Below are positions 9,120-18,816 of a DNA stretch of 64,000 nucleotides, one piece after another (the stretch's first letter is position 1; each line of letters begins with the position of its first letter). The notes below the pieces were generated by a model. It did not search any database, was not told the origin of the DNA, and saw only the letters and a list, made by a program, of their open reading frames with translations. This DNA is from Bradyrhizobium sp. AZCC 2262. Lineage in GTDB: Bacteria > Pseudomonadota > Alphaproteobacteria > Rhizobiales > Xanthobacteraceae. The stretch is taken from positions 248,001-312,000 of the forward strand of contig NZ_JAZHRT010000001.1 in assembly GCF_036924535.1 (NCBI RefSeq), in the 5' to 3' direction. The translations under genes and the position numbers were made by a program.

Positions 9120-10033
9120 TCAGATCCCTTTGCACACACGACTGATCATTTCGATGAACCAGCGCAGTGCCGGATCGGCCATGACGCGGCGCGTGTGCAT
9201 AAGGTCGATGGTGAAAGCCGGCACGTCATAGGGAAGCGGTACGACCGCCACGCCCGCGGCTGCTGCGAAGCGACGAGCGATGCGCTGGGCCATGGTCGCC
9301 ACGAGGTCGGTGCCGGCGACGGCAAAGGGCACCGCGACGACGTGGGCGAGCGTGACCGCGGTCCGACGTTTGCGTCCATGCCGTGCCAGCATCGTATCGA
9401 TGGCGCCAGGAAGTCCGTCTCCGCCCGCGGAGGAGAACAGGGCGTGCGGAAGACGCGTGTAGTCCTCGCCGGTGAGTGACACGTCTTGCTTGACGCGTTT
9501 GGCGTCGCGAATGCAGACAAAGCGTTCCTCGAACAGCAACTGCCGCGTGACGCGTGCGGAGCCGGGGAGATGGCCGCCAATCAGAGCGTCGACCTCGCCA
9601 CGTTCGAGGCTGGCGACGCCTTCTGCCGCGTCGATAATGGGACGCACCACCAGATCGATGCCCGGGGCCTCCCGCCGCAGCGCCTTGACCAGTGAGGGGA
9701 CCACGACGAGATCGCCATAGTCGGTCACGGCGATAGACAGGCGACGACGGGCCATTGCGGGCTCGAAATCCGACCCAGGCGCGAGCACACCTCTGATCTG
9801 TCCCAGTGCGTCGCTGTTTGGCCGGGCGAGCGATAGCGCCTTGGCAGTTGGTTGCATGCCGGAGGCCGAGCGCACGAAAAGATCATCGGCAAGAGCGCGC
9901 GCAGGCGCGTCAACGTGCTGCTCATGGAAGGTTGCGCCAGACCAATGCGTTCGCCGGCGCGGGTCACGTTGCGTTCCTCCATCAGCGCCTCGAAGGCCAC
10001 CAGAAGGTTGAGATCGACAGAAGCCAAATTCAT
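9120..10033 (-). pseudogene. LysR family regulator disrupted by a frameshift
   Basis: Two overlapping frames together give one LysR regulator. The N-terminal part, starting at ATG 10033 (MNLASVDLNLLVAFEALMEE), carries the helix-turn-helix through LTRLRAL. The remainder, from LADDLFVRSASGM to the stop at 9120, is in another frame. Restoring one base near 9890 would give the family's usual LRALFADDLFVRS, so a single-base deletion explains the break. The effector domain is otherwise intact. It is divergent from the transporter gene at 10124 and would have been its natural regulator. A sequencing error cannot be excluded. Confidence 0.8.
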
Positions 10034-10123
10034 TTGAACAATAATACACATATCAATAATCGATTTCCACAATGTCTCGATGCCTGTTCTATTGGCGGTG
10101 ACAGACCGAATTGGACGGGGCGC

Positions 10124-11047
10124 ATGCGACCCTCACTGCTGCGCCTCATCCCGCGCGGACCGACATTGTTGGTGCTCGGCGTGCTTCTTGGGTTGGCCTT
10201 TCCAGCTCTCGCGGATCTTGCCCGCCCCCTGATGCCGGCCACGATCTTCCTGATCGTGCTCGGGACCCTCCTGCGGATAGACAACCAGGCTGTCGTTGGG
10301 GCACTACGACAGCCATCGCTTTCCGTGCTCCTGCCGGCCGTCGTTATGGTTGCCTGTCCGCTGGTGATTGGTATTGCCGGTCACGCCCTGAGCCTCAGTC
10401 CCGAACTCGCGCTTGCAGTCGTGCTCGCCGTTTCGGCGCCGCCATCGAGCGGCACGGCGGCGGTGGCACGAATGCTCGGGCTCGATGGCGCTGTACCGCT
10501 TGTGGTCACGGTGTTGTCCATGGTGCTGGCCCCGGTCACGGTGCCGCTTCTCGCAGGCTGGTTCGGAGGGCTCGAAATCAGTGCGTTTGAACTCGCACTC
10601 CGGCTCGCGCTGTTGATTGGCGGCGCCGAAGGCATCGCCTTCCTGTTCCGCCGGCATGCGGCGCCAGTGCTGGCGGCCCATGGCGGCATGGTTGACGGGA
10701 TCATCGTCGCGGCACTTCTCGTCTTCGCGGTGGCAACCATGGCGGGTATCGGCGCCCAGATCGCGGCCGATATGCAGGCCGCCACTCTCTGTCTTGTGCT
10801 CGCCTTCGCCTGCAATATCGCTCTTCAAGCCACCGGTGCCGTGCTGCTGCAAGGGGATCTGGCCCAACGGCTGACCGTCGGGCTCATCCTCGGCAATCGC
10901 AATGTCGGCCTGGTCTGGTCGGCGCTCGGCGCTGCCGCCTCGCCACGCATGGCCCTGTACTTCGCGGCGACGCAGTTGCCGATTTACATCCTGCCGCGCC
11001 TGATCGAAACGCTGATCGGCCGTGACAAAAACAAGGTGAAGCCATGA
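10124..11047 (+). CDS. Bile acid:sodium symporter-like transporter
   Basis: A 307-residue inner-membrane protein with about nine or ten hydrophobic segments. The stretch AVSAPPSSGTAAVARMLGLDGAVPL near residue 105 and the later GLILGNRNVGLVWSALG resemble the two crossover regions of the BASS/SBF fold. The start ATG at 10124 follows the sequence GACGGGGCGC and gives a short cytoplasmic N-terminus (MRPSLLRLIPRG). The stop overlaps the next start by 4 bp. It is likely a secondary transporter for an organic anion; the substrate is unknown. The neighbouring frameshifted LysR gene may have left it unregulated. Confidence 0.72.
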   Translation: MRPSLLRLIPRGPTLLVLGVLLGLAFPALADLARPLMPATIFLIVLGTLLRIDNQAVVGALRQPSLSVLLPAVVMVACPLVIGIAGHALSLSPELALAVVLAVSAPPSSGTAAVARMLGLDGAVPLVVTVLSMVLAPVTVPLLAGWFGGLEISAFELALRLALLIGGAEGIAFLFRRHAAPVLAAHGGMVDGIIVAALLVFAVATMAGIGAQIAADMQAATLCLVLAFACNIALQATGAVLLQGDLAQRLTVGLILGNRNVGLVWSALGAAASPRMALYFAATQLPIYILPRLIETLIGRDKNKVKP

Positions 11048-12057
11048 CCACGACCCGTCTCACCCTCGAACTGGCTTCGCACCTCGCCAGCATCGCGCTC
11101 GGCCACGTCAGGCGTGAATATCCAAACAATGTGGACCACGCGCTTGCCGGACCGGAGGACGCCCGCACGCCGAGCGAGCTGCATCCAATCTTCTACGGCA
11201 GCTATGACTGGCATTCCTGTGTCCATAGCCACTGGATGCTGGCGCGACTGCTGCGCCGATTTCCGGATTTTGCGCCGGCTGCCGACATCAGCGCGCTGTT
11301 CGACACCCAGTTCGTGCCCGACAAGGTCGCCGCCGAGTGCGCCTATTTCACCCGTCCGACTGCCCGTGGCTTCAAGCGGCCCTATGGGTGGGGGTGGCTC
11401 ATGAAGCTGGCGACGGAACTGGCACTCCACTCCGACGATCGTTGGGGGTGCAATCTCGCGCCGCTGGCCGAAATCATCGCGCAGCGCTTTCGCGACTTCC
11501 TGCCGCTATTGACCTATCCAGTACGTGTGGGAACGCATTTCAACACAGCCTTTGGCCTGCGGATGGCGGCGGACTATGCCGACGTCACAAAAGATGAAGC
11601 ACTCGTCAAGTTGCTGCGCGAGACCGGCTTGCGCTGGTATGGCGAGGATAGCGACTGCCCGGCCTGGGGCGAACCGAGCGGCGACGATTTCCAGTCCTCG
11701 GCGCTCATAGAAGTCGAGTGCATGCGACGCTTGCTGCCGCCCGAGGTGTTCTTGCCATGGTTCGATCGGTTCCTGCCACGGCTGATCGAAAGAAAGCCAG
11801 CAGCGCTGTTCCGGCCCGCCACCGTCACCGATCGCACAGATGGTAAGATCGCCCATCTCGACGGTCTCAATCTCAGCCGGGCCTGGTGCTGGCGCTCGCT
11901 CGGCAATGCCTTGCCGGCGAACGACGGACGGCGCACCCTTGCCCTCGAAGCTGCTCAAAATCATCTGAGCGTAGGTCTTCCCCATACTGCCGGCGACTAC
12001 ATGGGCGAGCATTGGCTTGCGAGCTTCGCCGTTCTCGCACTCGGTGATGAGGATTGA
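11044..12057 (+). CDS. DUF2891 family protein
   Basis: A 337-residue soluble protein matching the DUF2891 family by its characteristic blocks: ELHPIFYGSYDWHSCVHSHWML near residue 46, RPYGWGWLMKLATEL near residue 113 and DYMGEHWLASFA at the C-terminus. The many conserved His and Trp residues and the helical pattern suggest an alpha/alpha toroid, as in glycan-processing enzymes, but no activity is established. It is coupled by an ATGA overlap to the upstream transporter gene, so its role probably concerns the transported compound. Confidence 0.85.
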   Translation: MTTTRLTLELASHLASIALGHVRREYPNNVDHALAGPEDARTPSELHPIFYGSYDWHSCVHSHWMLARLLRRFPDFAPAADISALFDTQFVPDKVAAECAYFTRPTARGFKRPYGWGWLMKLATELALHSDDRWGCNLAPLAEIIAQRFRDFLPLLTYPVRVGTHFNTAFGLRMAADYADVTKDEALVKLLRETGLRWYGEDSDCPAWGEPSGDDFQSSALIEVECMRRLLPPEVFLPWFDRFLPRLIERKPAALFRPATVTDRTDGKIAHLDGLNLSRAWCWRSLGNALPANDGRRTLALEAAQNHLSVGLPHTAGDYMGEHWLASFAVLALGDED

Positions 12058-12328
12058 GTGTACCCGTGCGGGAGGTGATTTGCCATCAGGCCGCTGCAGC
12101 GTCGCCGGCATTACTGTCGATTGATGATTGCTTAAACCTCGTCCACGACTCGCCCACAGATGGACTCGTTGATCGCATCCCTGGAGAGAAAGAAGCGGTA
12201 GTTCGCAGCTTTCGACCGACATCGTCAGTCACCAAGCTTTCTGCACTCGGCGGCGATTTTCCTCGCTGGAATTAGGCCGCCCCGAGCTCAAGTCCACGCG
12301 CGCATACCGCTGTAAAATAAAGAAAAAC

Positions 12329-12381
12329 TGGCGCACCCGGCATGATTCGAACGTGTGACCTTTGCCTTCGGAGGGCAGCGG
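12329..12381 (-). pseudogene. 3' fragment of tRNA-Arg(CCG), probable attachment-site remnant
   Basis: Read on the minus strand, the segment gives an anticodon arm with loop CTCCGAA (anticodon CCG), variable loop AGGTC, a T arm with TTCGAAT, the 3' acceptor strand CGGGTGC, the discriminator base and an encoded CCA ending at 12329. The matching 5' acceptor strand GCACCCG is absent, and the upstream sequence only loosely resembles a D arm. The T stem (ACACG against CATGC) has two mismatches. It is therefore not a working tRNA. Such 3' tRNA pieces are left at the distal end of elements that integrate into tRNA genes. The geometry puts the element to the right of this point. Confidence 0.72.
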
Positions 12382-12477
12382 TCGCTATGCTGCTAAGCGA
12401 GGAACGACTTGTTCAATTAATCGCGAGAATCGGGTGTTGCGAGCCCCGCAACCACCGATCCTTGCGATATCGGCGCA

Positions 12478-12505
12478 GGCGACCCGGAAGGGTCGCCTTT
12501 CCGTT
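12478..12505 (+). terminator. Strong hairpin terminator
   Basis: A perfect 8-bp stem, GGCGACCC and GGGTCGCC, closes a GGAA tetraloop and is followed by TTTCCGTTT. This is a typical intrinsic terminator on the plus strand. It is 420 bp beyond the DUF2891 gene, with the tRNA fragment between, so which transcript it ends is unclear. Confidence 0.7.
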
Positions 12506-12835
12506 TGACGACTATTTCGCAGAGATCGGGTGTTGCGCCTCCCCGATTTGAACCTACCATTCGATAAGTTTCCGAGTTTAGGCGGACGATCGGAGGAAAT
12601 ATCGCAGATTTACGTCGTGTGGGGAAAGGCGGTAGCGGTCTCTCGCTACCAACCTACTACGATTTTGCTCGACGTCCTTCGATCCTTTGCGATCCTGTGC
12701 GCTTGATGGTAGCGCCTCGCCCCCAAGCGCAAACGGTCTAATTCCCCCATAAGGTGGGATTAAAGCTTGGCTCGTGCGGCGCCTAGGTAGCGCGCGCGGC
12801 TCAAGCAGGGATTCGGATATGGAGCGTTGTGATAG

Positions 12836-12859
12836 GACCGCTTCTGGCGCAAAGCGGTC
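12836..12859. repeat. Dispersed inverted repeat, copy A
   Basis: The arms GACCGCTT and AAGCGGTC are perfectly complementary around the 8-nt loop CTGGCGCA. The same core recurs at 47082, 52820, 60776 and 63074, always between genes or next to gene remnants. It belongs to a family of short palindromic elements common between genes in Bradyrhizobium and relatives (recalled, not checked here). Confidence 0.7.
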
Positions 12860-13171
12860 ACTCGCAAAATTGGCGGAGGCGACGACGGCGATAGCGCGCG
12901 ACCGAGAGCGCTAGTTTCTCGGTCTCGCACCGGATGATGCGGCCGAGAGCGTCGCATGCGATGCTCCAATCTCCATTGCGGTTGACGTAGTGCGCGGCCC
13001 AGTAACCGGCGCAAGGCGTAGCTCGGGTAGGCATTTTCTGCTCCGTGAGTGCTGCCAGTCGACCCCGCTCGACAACTTTCGAAGACCGCCACGGATGCCC
13101 CACGTCGGCAGTGAATGACACTGCGTACCTGTTTGACTGCTGGAACCGATCGCAGCGCAATGCCCCGCTGG

Positions 13172-13567
13172 TCACCGCCGCGTCTGCAGAGTCATCATTT
13201 CACCATGCGCCATCATGTTCTCATTCAGGTTGGCCATGATCACGAGCGACCCGGCGAGGACCAGGAATACGATGAGCACGCCAAACGCGAGCGCCAGGAC
13301 ATTGTGGGTGCTGTCGGGTCCCGTGGTGATGTGAAGGAAGAACACCAGGTGCACTCCCATCTGGGCGATGGCAAGGACCGCGAGTCCGGCCGGCACACCA
13401 GGAGCCCAGATCGCCGAGGTATTTGCCACCCAGAAGGATGTGGCTGTCAGGATCGCTGCCAGCAGCAAGCCGGTCGTGTACACGAGCAAGCCAGAAGACG
13501 TGCTTTGCTCCGAGGCCGGAATCGCTGGCCTGTCTCCGGGTGCAACATCCCAACGCATGTCGGTCAT
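13172..13567 (-). CDS. cyoD: Cytochrome o ubiquinol oxidase subunit IV
   Basis: A 131-residue small subunit of the bo3 quinol oxidase with three membrane helices (about residues 27-47, 54-76 and 89-111). The family core MGVHLVFFLHITTGPDSTHN between helices two and three is present. It is the last gene of the cyoEABCD operon, and its start overlaps the cyoC stop by 4 bp (ATGA). The protein has no redox centre; the family role is in assembly or stability of subunit I. The tail after the third helix is Met-rich (NENMMAHGEMM). Confidence 0.93.
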   Translation of the reverse strand: MTDMRWDVAPGDRPAIPASEQSTSSGLLVYTTGLLLAAILTATSFWVANTSAIWAPGVPAGLAVLAIAQMGVHLVFFLHITTGPDSTHNVLALAFGVLIVFLVLAGSLVIMANLNENMMAHGEMMTLQTRR

Positions 13568-14196
13568 GGAAGGACTCCCATAAGGTAAACAATCGTGAAT
13601 ATCAGGACCCAGATGATGTCGAGCGCATGCCAGAACAGGGAGAAGCAGTGCAAACGGCGCACTACAACCCCCTGGAATCCTCTGATTGACAGCTGAACCA
13701 TCATGAGAACCAGCCAGACCAGTCCGATCGCCACATGCAGCCCGTGACAGCCGACCAGCGTGAAGAAGGCGGAAAGAAATGCGCTGCGTTGCGGGGCCGC
13801 CCCCGCCGCGATCAAGTCGTGGAACTCGCGAAGCTCGAGATTGAGAAATGCCGCGCCCAGCAGGAACGTCACCACGGCGCCGAAGAAAATCCCGAAGCGT
13901 TGCCGCGAATTGATGGCGAGCGACATCAGCCCGCAGCTGTAGCTGGAGAGCAGGAGAAAAGCCGTCTCCATCGCTGCGGTCCGCAGATTGAACAGCTGCG
14001 CACCGGTTGGACCGCCTGCAGTCGCTTTGGCGAGCACGGCGTAGGCCGCAAACAACGCCGAGAACATCACGATGTCGCTCAGCAGGAAGATCCAGAACCC
14101 AAAGCCAGCGATAATTCGCTTAGGTGCCGGACCCGCCTCACTGATATCAAGCAATTTGCCCTGCCGGACATCATCCATTTCAACGGCGACGTTCAT
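13564..14196 (-). CDS. cyoC: Cytochrome o ubiquinol oxidase subunit III
   Basis: A 210-residue membrane subunit with five helices, matching the CyoC length. The opening [24 protein letters not shown] and the later [18 protein letters not shown] are diagnostic for heme-copper oxidase subunit III. It is coupled by 4-bp overlaps to cyoB upstream and cyoD downstream. It packs against subunit I and is needed for a stable complex in the inner membrane. Confidence 0.94.
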   Translation of the reverse strand: MNVAVEMDDVRQGKLLDISEAGPAPKRIIAGFGFWIFLLSDIVMFSALFAAYAVLAKATAGGPTGAQLFNLRTAAMETAFLLLSSYSCGLMSLAINSRQRFGIFFGAVVTFLLGAAFLNLELREFHDLIAAGAAPQRSAFLSAFFTLVGCHGLHVAIGLVWLVLMMVQLSIRGFQGVVVRRLHCFSLFWHALDIIWVLIFTIVYLMGVLP

Positions 14197-16181
14197 AGCG
14201 ATACCTCCACTGCGTGCGTCCGATCGAATTGACCGACCTGTTCTGCGGAGATCTCAACCTCGTCCTCCACGCGGAACATGAAGGCAAGCAGCGTCACGGT
14301 CAGACCGAGAATTCCAACGCCTGCCATCCACCAGATATGCCAGATCAAAGCGAACCCGGTGATCACCGCGAAGAAGGCGGTCACGAAACCGGTCGGACTG
14401 TTCTTGGGCACTTCGATTGGTTCGTACTTATGCTGCTGCCCCGGCAGTTCTTGCTTCGCGAGCACGCGTTGCTTCTTTGCCCAAAAGGCATCGAGTTCAT
14501 GGACACGAGGCAGCACTGCGAAATTCCAAGCTGGCGGCGGCGATGCGGTAGCCCACTCCAGGGTGCGGCCGTTCCACGGATCGCCGGTCGTGTCGCGGAG
14601 TTGCTCACGGTGACGAATGGACACCACGATCTGGATGATCTGACAGATAATACCGATCAGAATGATGACTGCGCCCGCTTCAGCCACCAATAGCCAGGGC
14701 TGCCAGGAGAGCACATCGTAGTGCTGCAGGCGACGGGTCATGCCCATCAGCCCTGTCACGTAGAGCGGCATGAACGCGAGATGGAAGCCGATGAACCAGC
14801 ACCAGAAAGAGGCGACGCCCCAGCGCTCATCCAGCTTGAAGCCGAATGCCTTTGGAAACCAGTAATTGTAGCCGGCGATGGCCCCGAACAGAACACCCGG
14901 GACGATGACATGATGGAAATGAGCGACCAGGAAGACGCTGTTGTGCACCTGCCAATCCACAGCCGGCAAGGCCAGCAGAACCCCGGTCAGGCCGCCGAAG
15001 ACGAAAGCCACCATGAAGCCGATTGTCCAAAGCACCGGCACCGTGAATCGGATACGACCGCCGTACATCGTAAACAGCCAATTGAAGACTTTGACGCCCG
15101 TCGGCACGCCGATGATCATGCTGGTGATGCCGAAAAACGCGTTCACGCCAGCACTTGCACCCATGGTGAAGAAATGATGCAGCCACACGGTATAGGAGAG
15201 CACGCAGATCACCAGGGTCGCACCGACCATCGACCGGTAGCCGAACAGCGGCTTGCCGGAAAATGTCGCGCTCACCTCCGAATAGATGCCGAATGCCGGC
15301 AGGACCAGGATGTAGACTTCGGGGTGACCCCAGACCCAGAACAGGTTCACGTACATCATGGCGTTGCCGCCGGCGTCCAGCGTAAAGAAGTGGAAGCCGA
15401 GGTAACGGTCGAGCAACAACATCGCAAAGAGTGCGGTGAGCACCGGGAATGCAGCCACGATCAGAAGATTCGAGGCGAGCGCAGTCCAGCAGAAAACCGG
15501 CATCCGCATGTAACTCATGCCGGGAGCCCTCATCTTTAGAATCGTGGTGACGAAATTGACGCCGCTCAACAAGGTTCCGATGCCCGAGATCTGCAGTGAC
15601 CAAAGATAATAGTCGACGCCGACGCCGGGCGAGAATTGCAGTTCGCTGAGCGGAGGGTAGGCGACCCAGCCCGTCTTTGCGAACTCACCGACAAAAAGCG
15701 AGACGTTGATCAGCAAGATGCCTGTGGCCGTCAGCCAAAGGCTTACAGAATTCATCGTGGGGAACGCCACATCCCGGACGCCGAGTTGCAGCGGCACCGC
15801 AAAGTTCATCAGACCGATCACAAGCGGCATGGCGACGAAGAAGATCATGATCGTGCCGTGCGCCGAGAAAATCTGATCGAAATGCTCGGGCGGCAGATAT
15901 CCTTGCGCGCCGCCGGCTGCGACCGCCTGCTGCGTGCGCATCATGATTCCGTCCGCGAAACCGCGTATAAGCATGATCAGCGCAAAGACGAGATACATGA
16001 CGCCGATGCGCTTATGATCGACGGATGTAAGCCATTCGCGCCAGAGATACGGCCAATATCCCTTGACGGTGACCCATGCCAGAACCGCCAGGATGACAGC
16101 ACCGGCGCTGGCCACTGTGCCCATGATGATAGGCTCTTGAAAAGGAATAGCGGCCCAGGTGAGTTTGCCCGATATGTTCAT
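14193..16181 (-). CDS. cyoB: Cytochrome o ubiquinol oxidase subunit I
   Basis: The 662-residue catalytic subunit, nearly the same length as E. coli CyoB. The open frame extends further upstream, but ATG 16181 ([13 protein letters not shown]) overlaps the cyoA stop by 4 bp and fits the family N-terminus. Haem and copper ligands are visible: His in [11 protein letters not shown], the CuB His and cross-linked Tyr in [12 protein letters not shown], the His pair in [10 protein letters not shown], and the haem ligands in [11 protein letters not shown]. It reduces oxygen to water at the haem-CuB site and pumps protons across the inner membrane. Confidence 0.96.
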   Translation of the reverse strand: MNISGKLTWAAIPFQEPIIMGTVASAGAVILAVLAWVTVKGYWPYLWREWLTSVDHKRIGVMYLVFALIMLIRGFADGIMMRTQQAVAAGGAQGYLPPEHFDQIFSAHGTIMIFFVAMPLVIGLMNFAVPLQLGVRDVAFPTMNSVSLWLTATGILLINVSLFVGEFAKTGWVAYPPLSELQFSPGVGVDYYLWSLQISGIGTLLSGVNFVTTILKMRAPGMSYMRMPVFCWTALASNLLIVAAFPVLTALFAMLLLDRYLGFHFFTLDAGGNAMMYVNLFWVWGHPEVYILVLPAFGIYSEVSATFSGKPLFGYRSMVGATLVICVLSYTVWLHHFFTMGASAGVNAFFGITSMIIGVPTGVKVFNWLFTMYGGRIRFTVPVLWTIGFMVAFVFGGLTGVLLALPAVDWQVHNSVFLVAHFHHVIVPGVLFGAIAGYNYWFPKAFGFKLDERWGVASFWCWFIGFHLAFMPLYVTGLMGMTRRLQHYDVLSWQPWLLVAEAGAVIILIGIICQIIQIVVSIRHREQLRDTTGDPWNGRTLEWATASPPPAWNFAVLPRVHELDAFWAKKQRVLAKQELPGQQHKYEPIEVPKNSPTGFVTAFFAVITGFALIWHIWWMAGVGILGLTVTLLAFMFRVEDEVEISAEQVGQFDRTHAVEVSL

Positions 16182-17056
16182 CGTTCTGCCCTCTTGGATG
16201 CGGGATAAGCGACACAGAGACCTGCGGCCGGCTGAATTCCGGCACTCAGAATGTTGGCAAACAGGCCGTTGGCGATGGAGCGATAAGTAAAGGGCGCGAC
16301 CGCCTTGCTCGGCTTGACCAGAGCGGCGTAAGCCGGTGCGTCGAGGACGGGCCCGGCGGTGCGCGTTGAAGCCGCCCATTGCGCAAAGGCGTCGGGCGCC
16401 ACTGCGTCGACATGGAAGTACATGTCGGCGAAGCCCGCGCCGCTGTAATTCGCCGACATCCCGCGGTATGTGCCGGAATAGTCGGCCTGTAGATTCAGGC
16501 GCGTAACCATTCCGGCCATGGTGTAGATCTGGCCGGCGAGTTGCGGCACGAAGAAGCTGTTCATGACGCCCGAGGAAGTCAGTTCGAAGCTGACCGGCGT
16601 GCCGACCGGGATCGTCAGATGATTGACGCTCGCGATACCTTGCTCCGGATAGATGAACAACCATTTCCAGTCGAGCGAGACGACCTGTATCTTGAGAGGC
16701 TTGGTGGAGGCGGCAATCGGCCTGGGTGGATCAAGATCGTACGCACCGATCCAGGCCACGGTACCGACAAGGAGCACGGTCATCAGCGGGATAGACCAGA
16801 CGAGCATCTCGATGCGGCCTGAATATGTGAAATCTGGCCGATAGCGCGCACGCTCATTCGATGCACGGAACCAGAAAGCAAAGCCAAGCGTCGCAGCGGC
16901 TACCGGGATCACGATCGCCAGCATGATGCCGGTCGCGTTGAACAGAATTTGTCGCTCGGCTAGGGCGACGGGCCCCTTCGGATCGAGCACGCCTCCATCG
17001 CAGCCACCGAGTGTCGCGGCCACCAGCAGGACCACGATAAGCGAACGGTATTGCAT
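16178..17056 (-). CDS. cyoA: Cytochrome o ubiquinol oxidase subunit II
   Basis: A 292-residue lipoprotein subunit. The start ATG at 17056 gives a lipoprotein signal with lipobox LGGC (Cys at residue 18); the longer upstream frame has no such logic. Two membrane helices follow, then a periplasmic cupredoxin domain. The CuA ligands of cytochrome c oxidases are missing: the region reads [14 protein letters not shown]. This marks the enzyme as a quinol oxidase. The start lies just beyond the cyoE stop, and the stop overlaps cyoB. Confidence 0.95.
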   Translation of the reverse strand: MQYRSLIVVLLVAATLGGCDGGVLDPKGPVALAERQILFNATGIMLAIVIPVAAATLGFAFWFRASNERARYRPDFTYSGRIEMLVWSIPLMTVLLVGTVAWIGAYDLDPPRPIAASTKPLKIQVVSLDWKWLFIYPEQGIASVNHLTIPVGTPVSFELTSSGVMNSFFVPQLAGQIYTMAGMVTRLNLQADYSGTYRGMSANYSGAGFADMYFHVDAVAPDAFAQWAASTRTAGPVLDAPAYAALVKPSKAVAPFTYRSIANGLFANILSAGIQPAAGLCVAYPASKRAER

Positions 17057-17057
17057 A

Positions 17058-18089
17058 TTAGGCCTCCCGAACCTTGAAGGTGCATGATTTGCGCGTGGCG
17101 CTCGACTGCCGCGCGGCAGATGGGGACACGCTTGCCCGGTCGTCATGCGACAAACGCGTCGGCGCGAACGAACCGCCGTTGTGATCGACCAGAAGGGTTG
17201 CAAACAGCAGGAACAGATGGGAGATGGAGAAGACGAACAGCCTGTGAGCCGAGCGACGATCGGCTCCAACGCTCCTGTTCAGCTGAAGTGCGAGCAAGAA
17301 GAAAACCGCGCCGCAGATGCTGGCGATCACGCCATAGATCGCGCCTGCAAACCCGAGCCCCCAAGGCAGTTCCGAGGCAAGAGCGGTGAGGCCGCTATAG
17401 ATCAGTATTTGTCGCGTTGTTGCAGCTCGTCCCGCAACAACCGGCAGCATGGGAACGCCCGCACGGGCATAATCATCGGTGCGATTGAGCGCGAGAGCCC
17501 AGAAATGGGGCGGCGTCCAAAGGAAGATAATGAGGAAGAGCGCAAGTGGCTCGAGCCCGGTTTGTCCGGTCGCCGCAGCCCATCCGATCATGGGCGGTAG
17601 CGCCCCCGCAGCACCGCCGATGACGATGTTGTGACGCGTTGCCCGTTTCAGCCACACAGTGTACACGACAGCATAGAAGAGGATCGTGCCGGCCAACAGC
17701 GCGGCTGCCGCGAGGTTAGTCGCCGAAGCGAGAGACGTGACTGCGATAACGCCGAGGACGAGTCCAAAGACTAGCGCCTCAACCTTCGAAACCTTGCCAC
17801 GGGGAATTGGCCGCATCGCGGTGCGAGCCATGACCGCGTCGATATCGGCGTCGTACCACATGTTCAGTGCGCCGGCGGCTCCGGCGCCGGCTGCGATTGC
17901 AAGAATTGCAATGAAGCTGGAAACCGGGTCGGGACGTGCCGGTGCGATCATCAATCCGACGAACGCGGCGAACAGCGCGAGCGCCATGACGCGCGGCTTG
18001 GCCAAGCTGATGAAATGGGGTAGTCGCTCCACCCAGCCGGACCGCGAAGCCAGCCGGAAGCGCGATACCGAAATCGCGATGCTGTTCAT
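17058..18089 (-). CDS. cyoE: Protoheme IX farnesyltransferase (haem O synthase)
   Basis: A 343-residue polytopic prenyltransferase that adds the farnesyl group to haem B to make haem O for the bo3 oxidase. The first aspartate-rich motif NMWYDADIDAVMARTAMRPIP near residue 80 is complete, and the second loop LWTPPHFWALALNRTDDYARAGVPMLP is also clear. ATG 18089 is preceded by GAGGAG; a longer frame to 18185 is less likely. The gene comes first in the operon (E-A-B-C-D), unlike E. coli, where it is last. A 39-bp motif shared with two other operons lies 103 bp upstream. Confidence 0.94.
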   Translation of the reverse strand: MNSIAISVSRFRLASRSGWVERLPHFISLAKPRVMALALFAAFVGLMIAPARPDPVSSFIAILAIAAGAGAAGALNMWYDADIDAVMARTAMRPIPRGKVSKVEALVFGLVLGVIAVTSLASATNLAAAALLAGTILFYAVVYTVWLKRATRHNIVIGGAAGALPPMIGWAAATGQTGLEPLALFLIIFLWTPPHFWALALNRTDDYARAGVPMLPVVAGRAATTRQILIYSGLTALASELPWGLGFAGAIYGVIASICGAVFFLLALQLNRSVGADRRSAHRLFVFSISHLFLLFATLLVDHNGGSFAPTRLSHDDRASVSPSAARQSSATRKSCTFKVREA

Positions 18090-18191
18090 GATCGGCTCCT
18101 CATGCAGAAAGTTGTTTTGCGAAACCACTATCGCCCATTCGTTGGGCCTCGCGGCTTTCCCGCTAACTAAGCTGATGGGCTCCAAGAGCGT

Positions 18192-18230
18192 GAGTGAAGG
18201 CTGCCAAATCCCGGCAAATTGTTCCTAACG
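18192..18230. promoter_or_regulatory. Shared 39-bp upstream motif, copy 1 (cyo operon)
   Basis: The sequence begins GAGTGAAGGCTGCCAAATC and continues CCGGCAAATTGTTCCTAACG. It matches the copies at 29451 (29 of 39) and 23901 (28 of 39) without gaps and in the same orientation. Within it, GCCAAAT and GGCAAAT form a direct repeat 10 bp apart. It lies 103 bp upstream of cyoE. A transcription-factor site is inferred. Confidence 0.65.
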
Positions 18231-18372
18231 ATTGCAGGAACTGCCGCGATTTGGGAGAAGGGCGGGAGTCTGGCGATCACCAAGCCGAACGCGCTGATGG
18301 CGGCCAGCCATCACGCCGTGCTCGTCGCGATCAATCTGAGCCGGTTCTGGCGCTGAGTGCTGTGGCGCGGCT

Positions 18373-18816
18373 TCAGCGAGAATTGAGCGCGCGCAATTCA
18401 GCCCGGCATTCCTCGCTGAAGGCCCGCAGCGGATTGACGGCGTGGCTGCTCATCAGATCGCGTAATTCCGAAAAGGTCTTGTTGGGTGTGGAATAGGTAT
18501 CGAAGATCAACTGTACGACAATCTCGGCCTTCTCGATCACGGGGGAGCTCGATATGACACGCATCCGGCTGATGAGAGCGTAGACGCTGACCAGCGCGGA
18601 GACTTCCGCTTGATCATGCACCAGCGCGTCGGCGTAGAGTTTCGATGCCTTATCGATGAATTGCTTGTACAACTTTTGCCGCCTGGCCTTTTCCCCCGAC
18701 AGCCGATTGGCGCGATCCTGACGGTACTGAGTGAGCCATGCTGACGCGAACGACGTCAGGCCGCCAATCGCTGAGCCCGCCAACGCCGCGATTGCGGGAA
18801 GGTAGACAGTGCTCAT
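18373..18816 (-). CDS. Hypothetical membrane-anchored protein
   Basis: A 147-residue protein with one N-terminal hydrophobic segment (MSTVYLPAIAALAGSAIGGLTSFASAWL), followed by a basic, mostly helical cytoplasmic part (QYRQDRANRLSGEKARRQKLYKQFIDKASKLYADALVHD). The ATG at 18816 overlaps the stop of the upstream small gene (ATGA), which fixes the start. It is the last gene of the apparent dehydrogenase operon. I recognise no characterised family; similar small anchored proteins are common in Bradyrhizobium. Confidence 0.7.
   Translation of the reverse strand: MSTVYLPAIAALAGSAIGGLTSFASAWLTQYRQDRANRLSGEKARRQKLYKQFIDKASKLYADALVHDQAEVSALVSVYALISRMRVISSSPVIEKAEIVVQLIFDTYSTPNKTFSELRDLMSSHAVNPLRAFSEECRAELRALNSR

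Larger units (their letters stand above)
12058..13171. other. Gene-poor region, probable integration junction
   Basis: About 1.1 kb with no convincing protein gene. It contains the tRNA-Arg 3' fragment, a strong terminator-like hairpin and one copy of the dispersed inverted repeat, listed separately. The string TCGGGTGTTGCG occurs at about 12430 and 12528, another sign of local duplication. Short open frames here show no family resemblance. Confidence 0.6.

Noticed and set aside
12054..12275. 73-codon frame starting with TTG overlapping the DUF2891 stop
   Set aside because: It starts with a weak codon, lacks family features and leads into the tRNA-fragment junction.
12527..12560. CCTCCCCGATTTGAACC looks like a tRNA T arm on the minus strand
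   Set aside because: The flanking bases do not pair to form a T stem and no anticodon arm or acceptor can be drawn.
14721..15539. 272-codon plus-strand frame opposite cyoB
   Set aside because: It is a His/Glu-rich shadow of the catalytic oxidase subunit; the minus-strand gene is certain.
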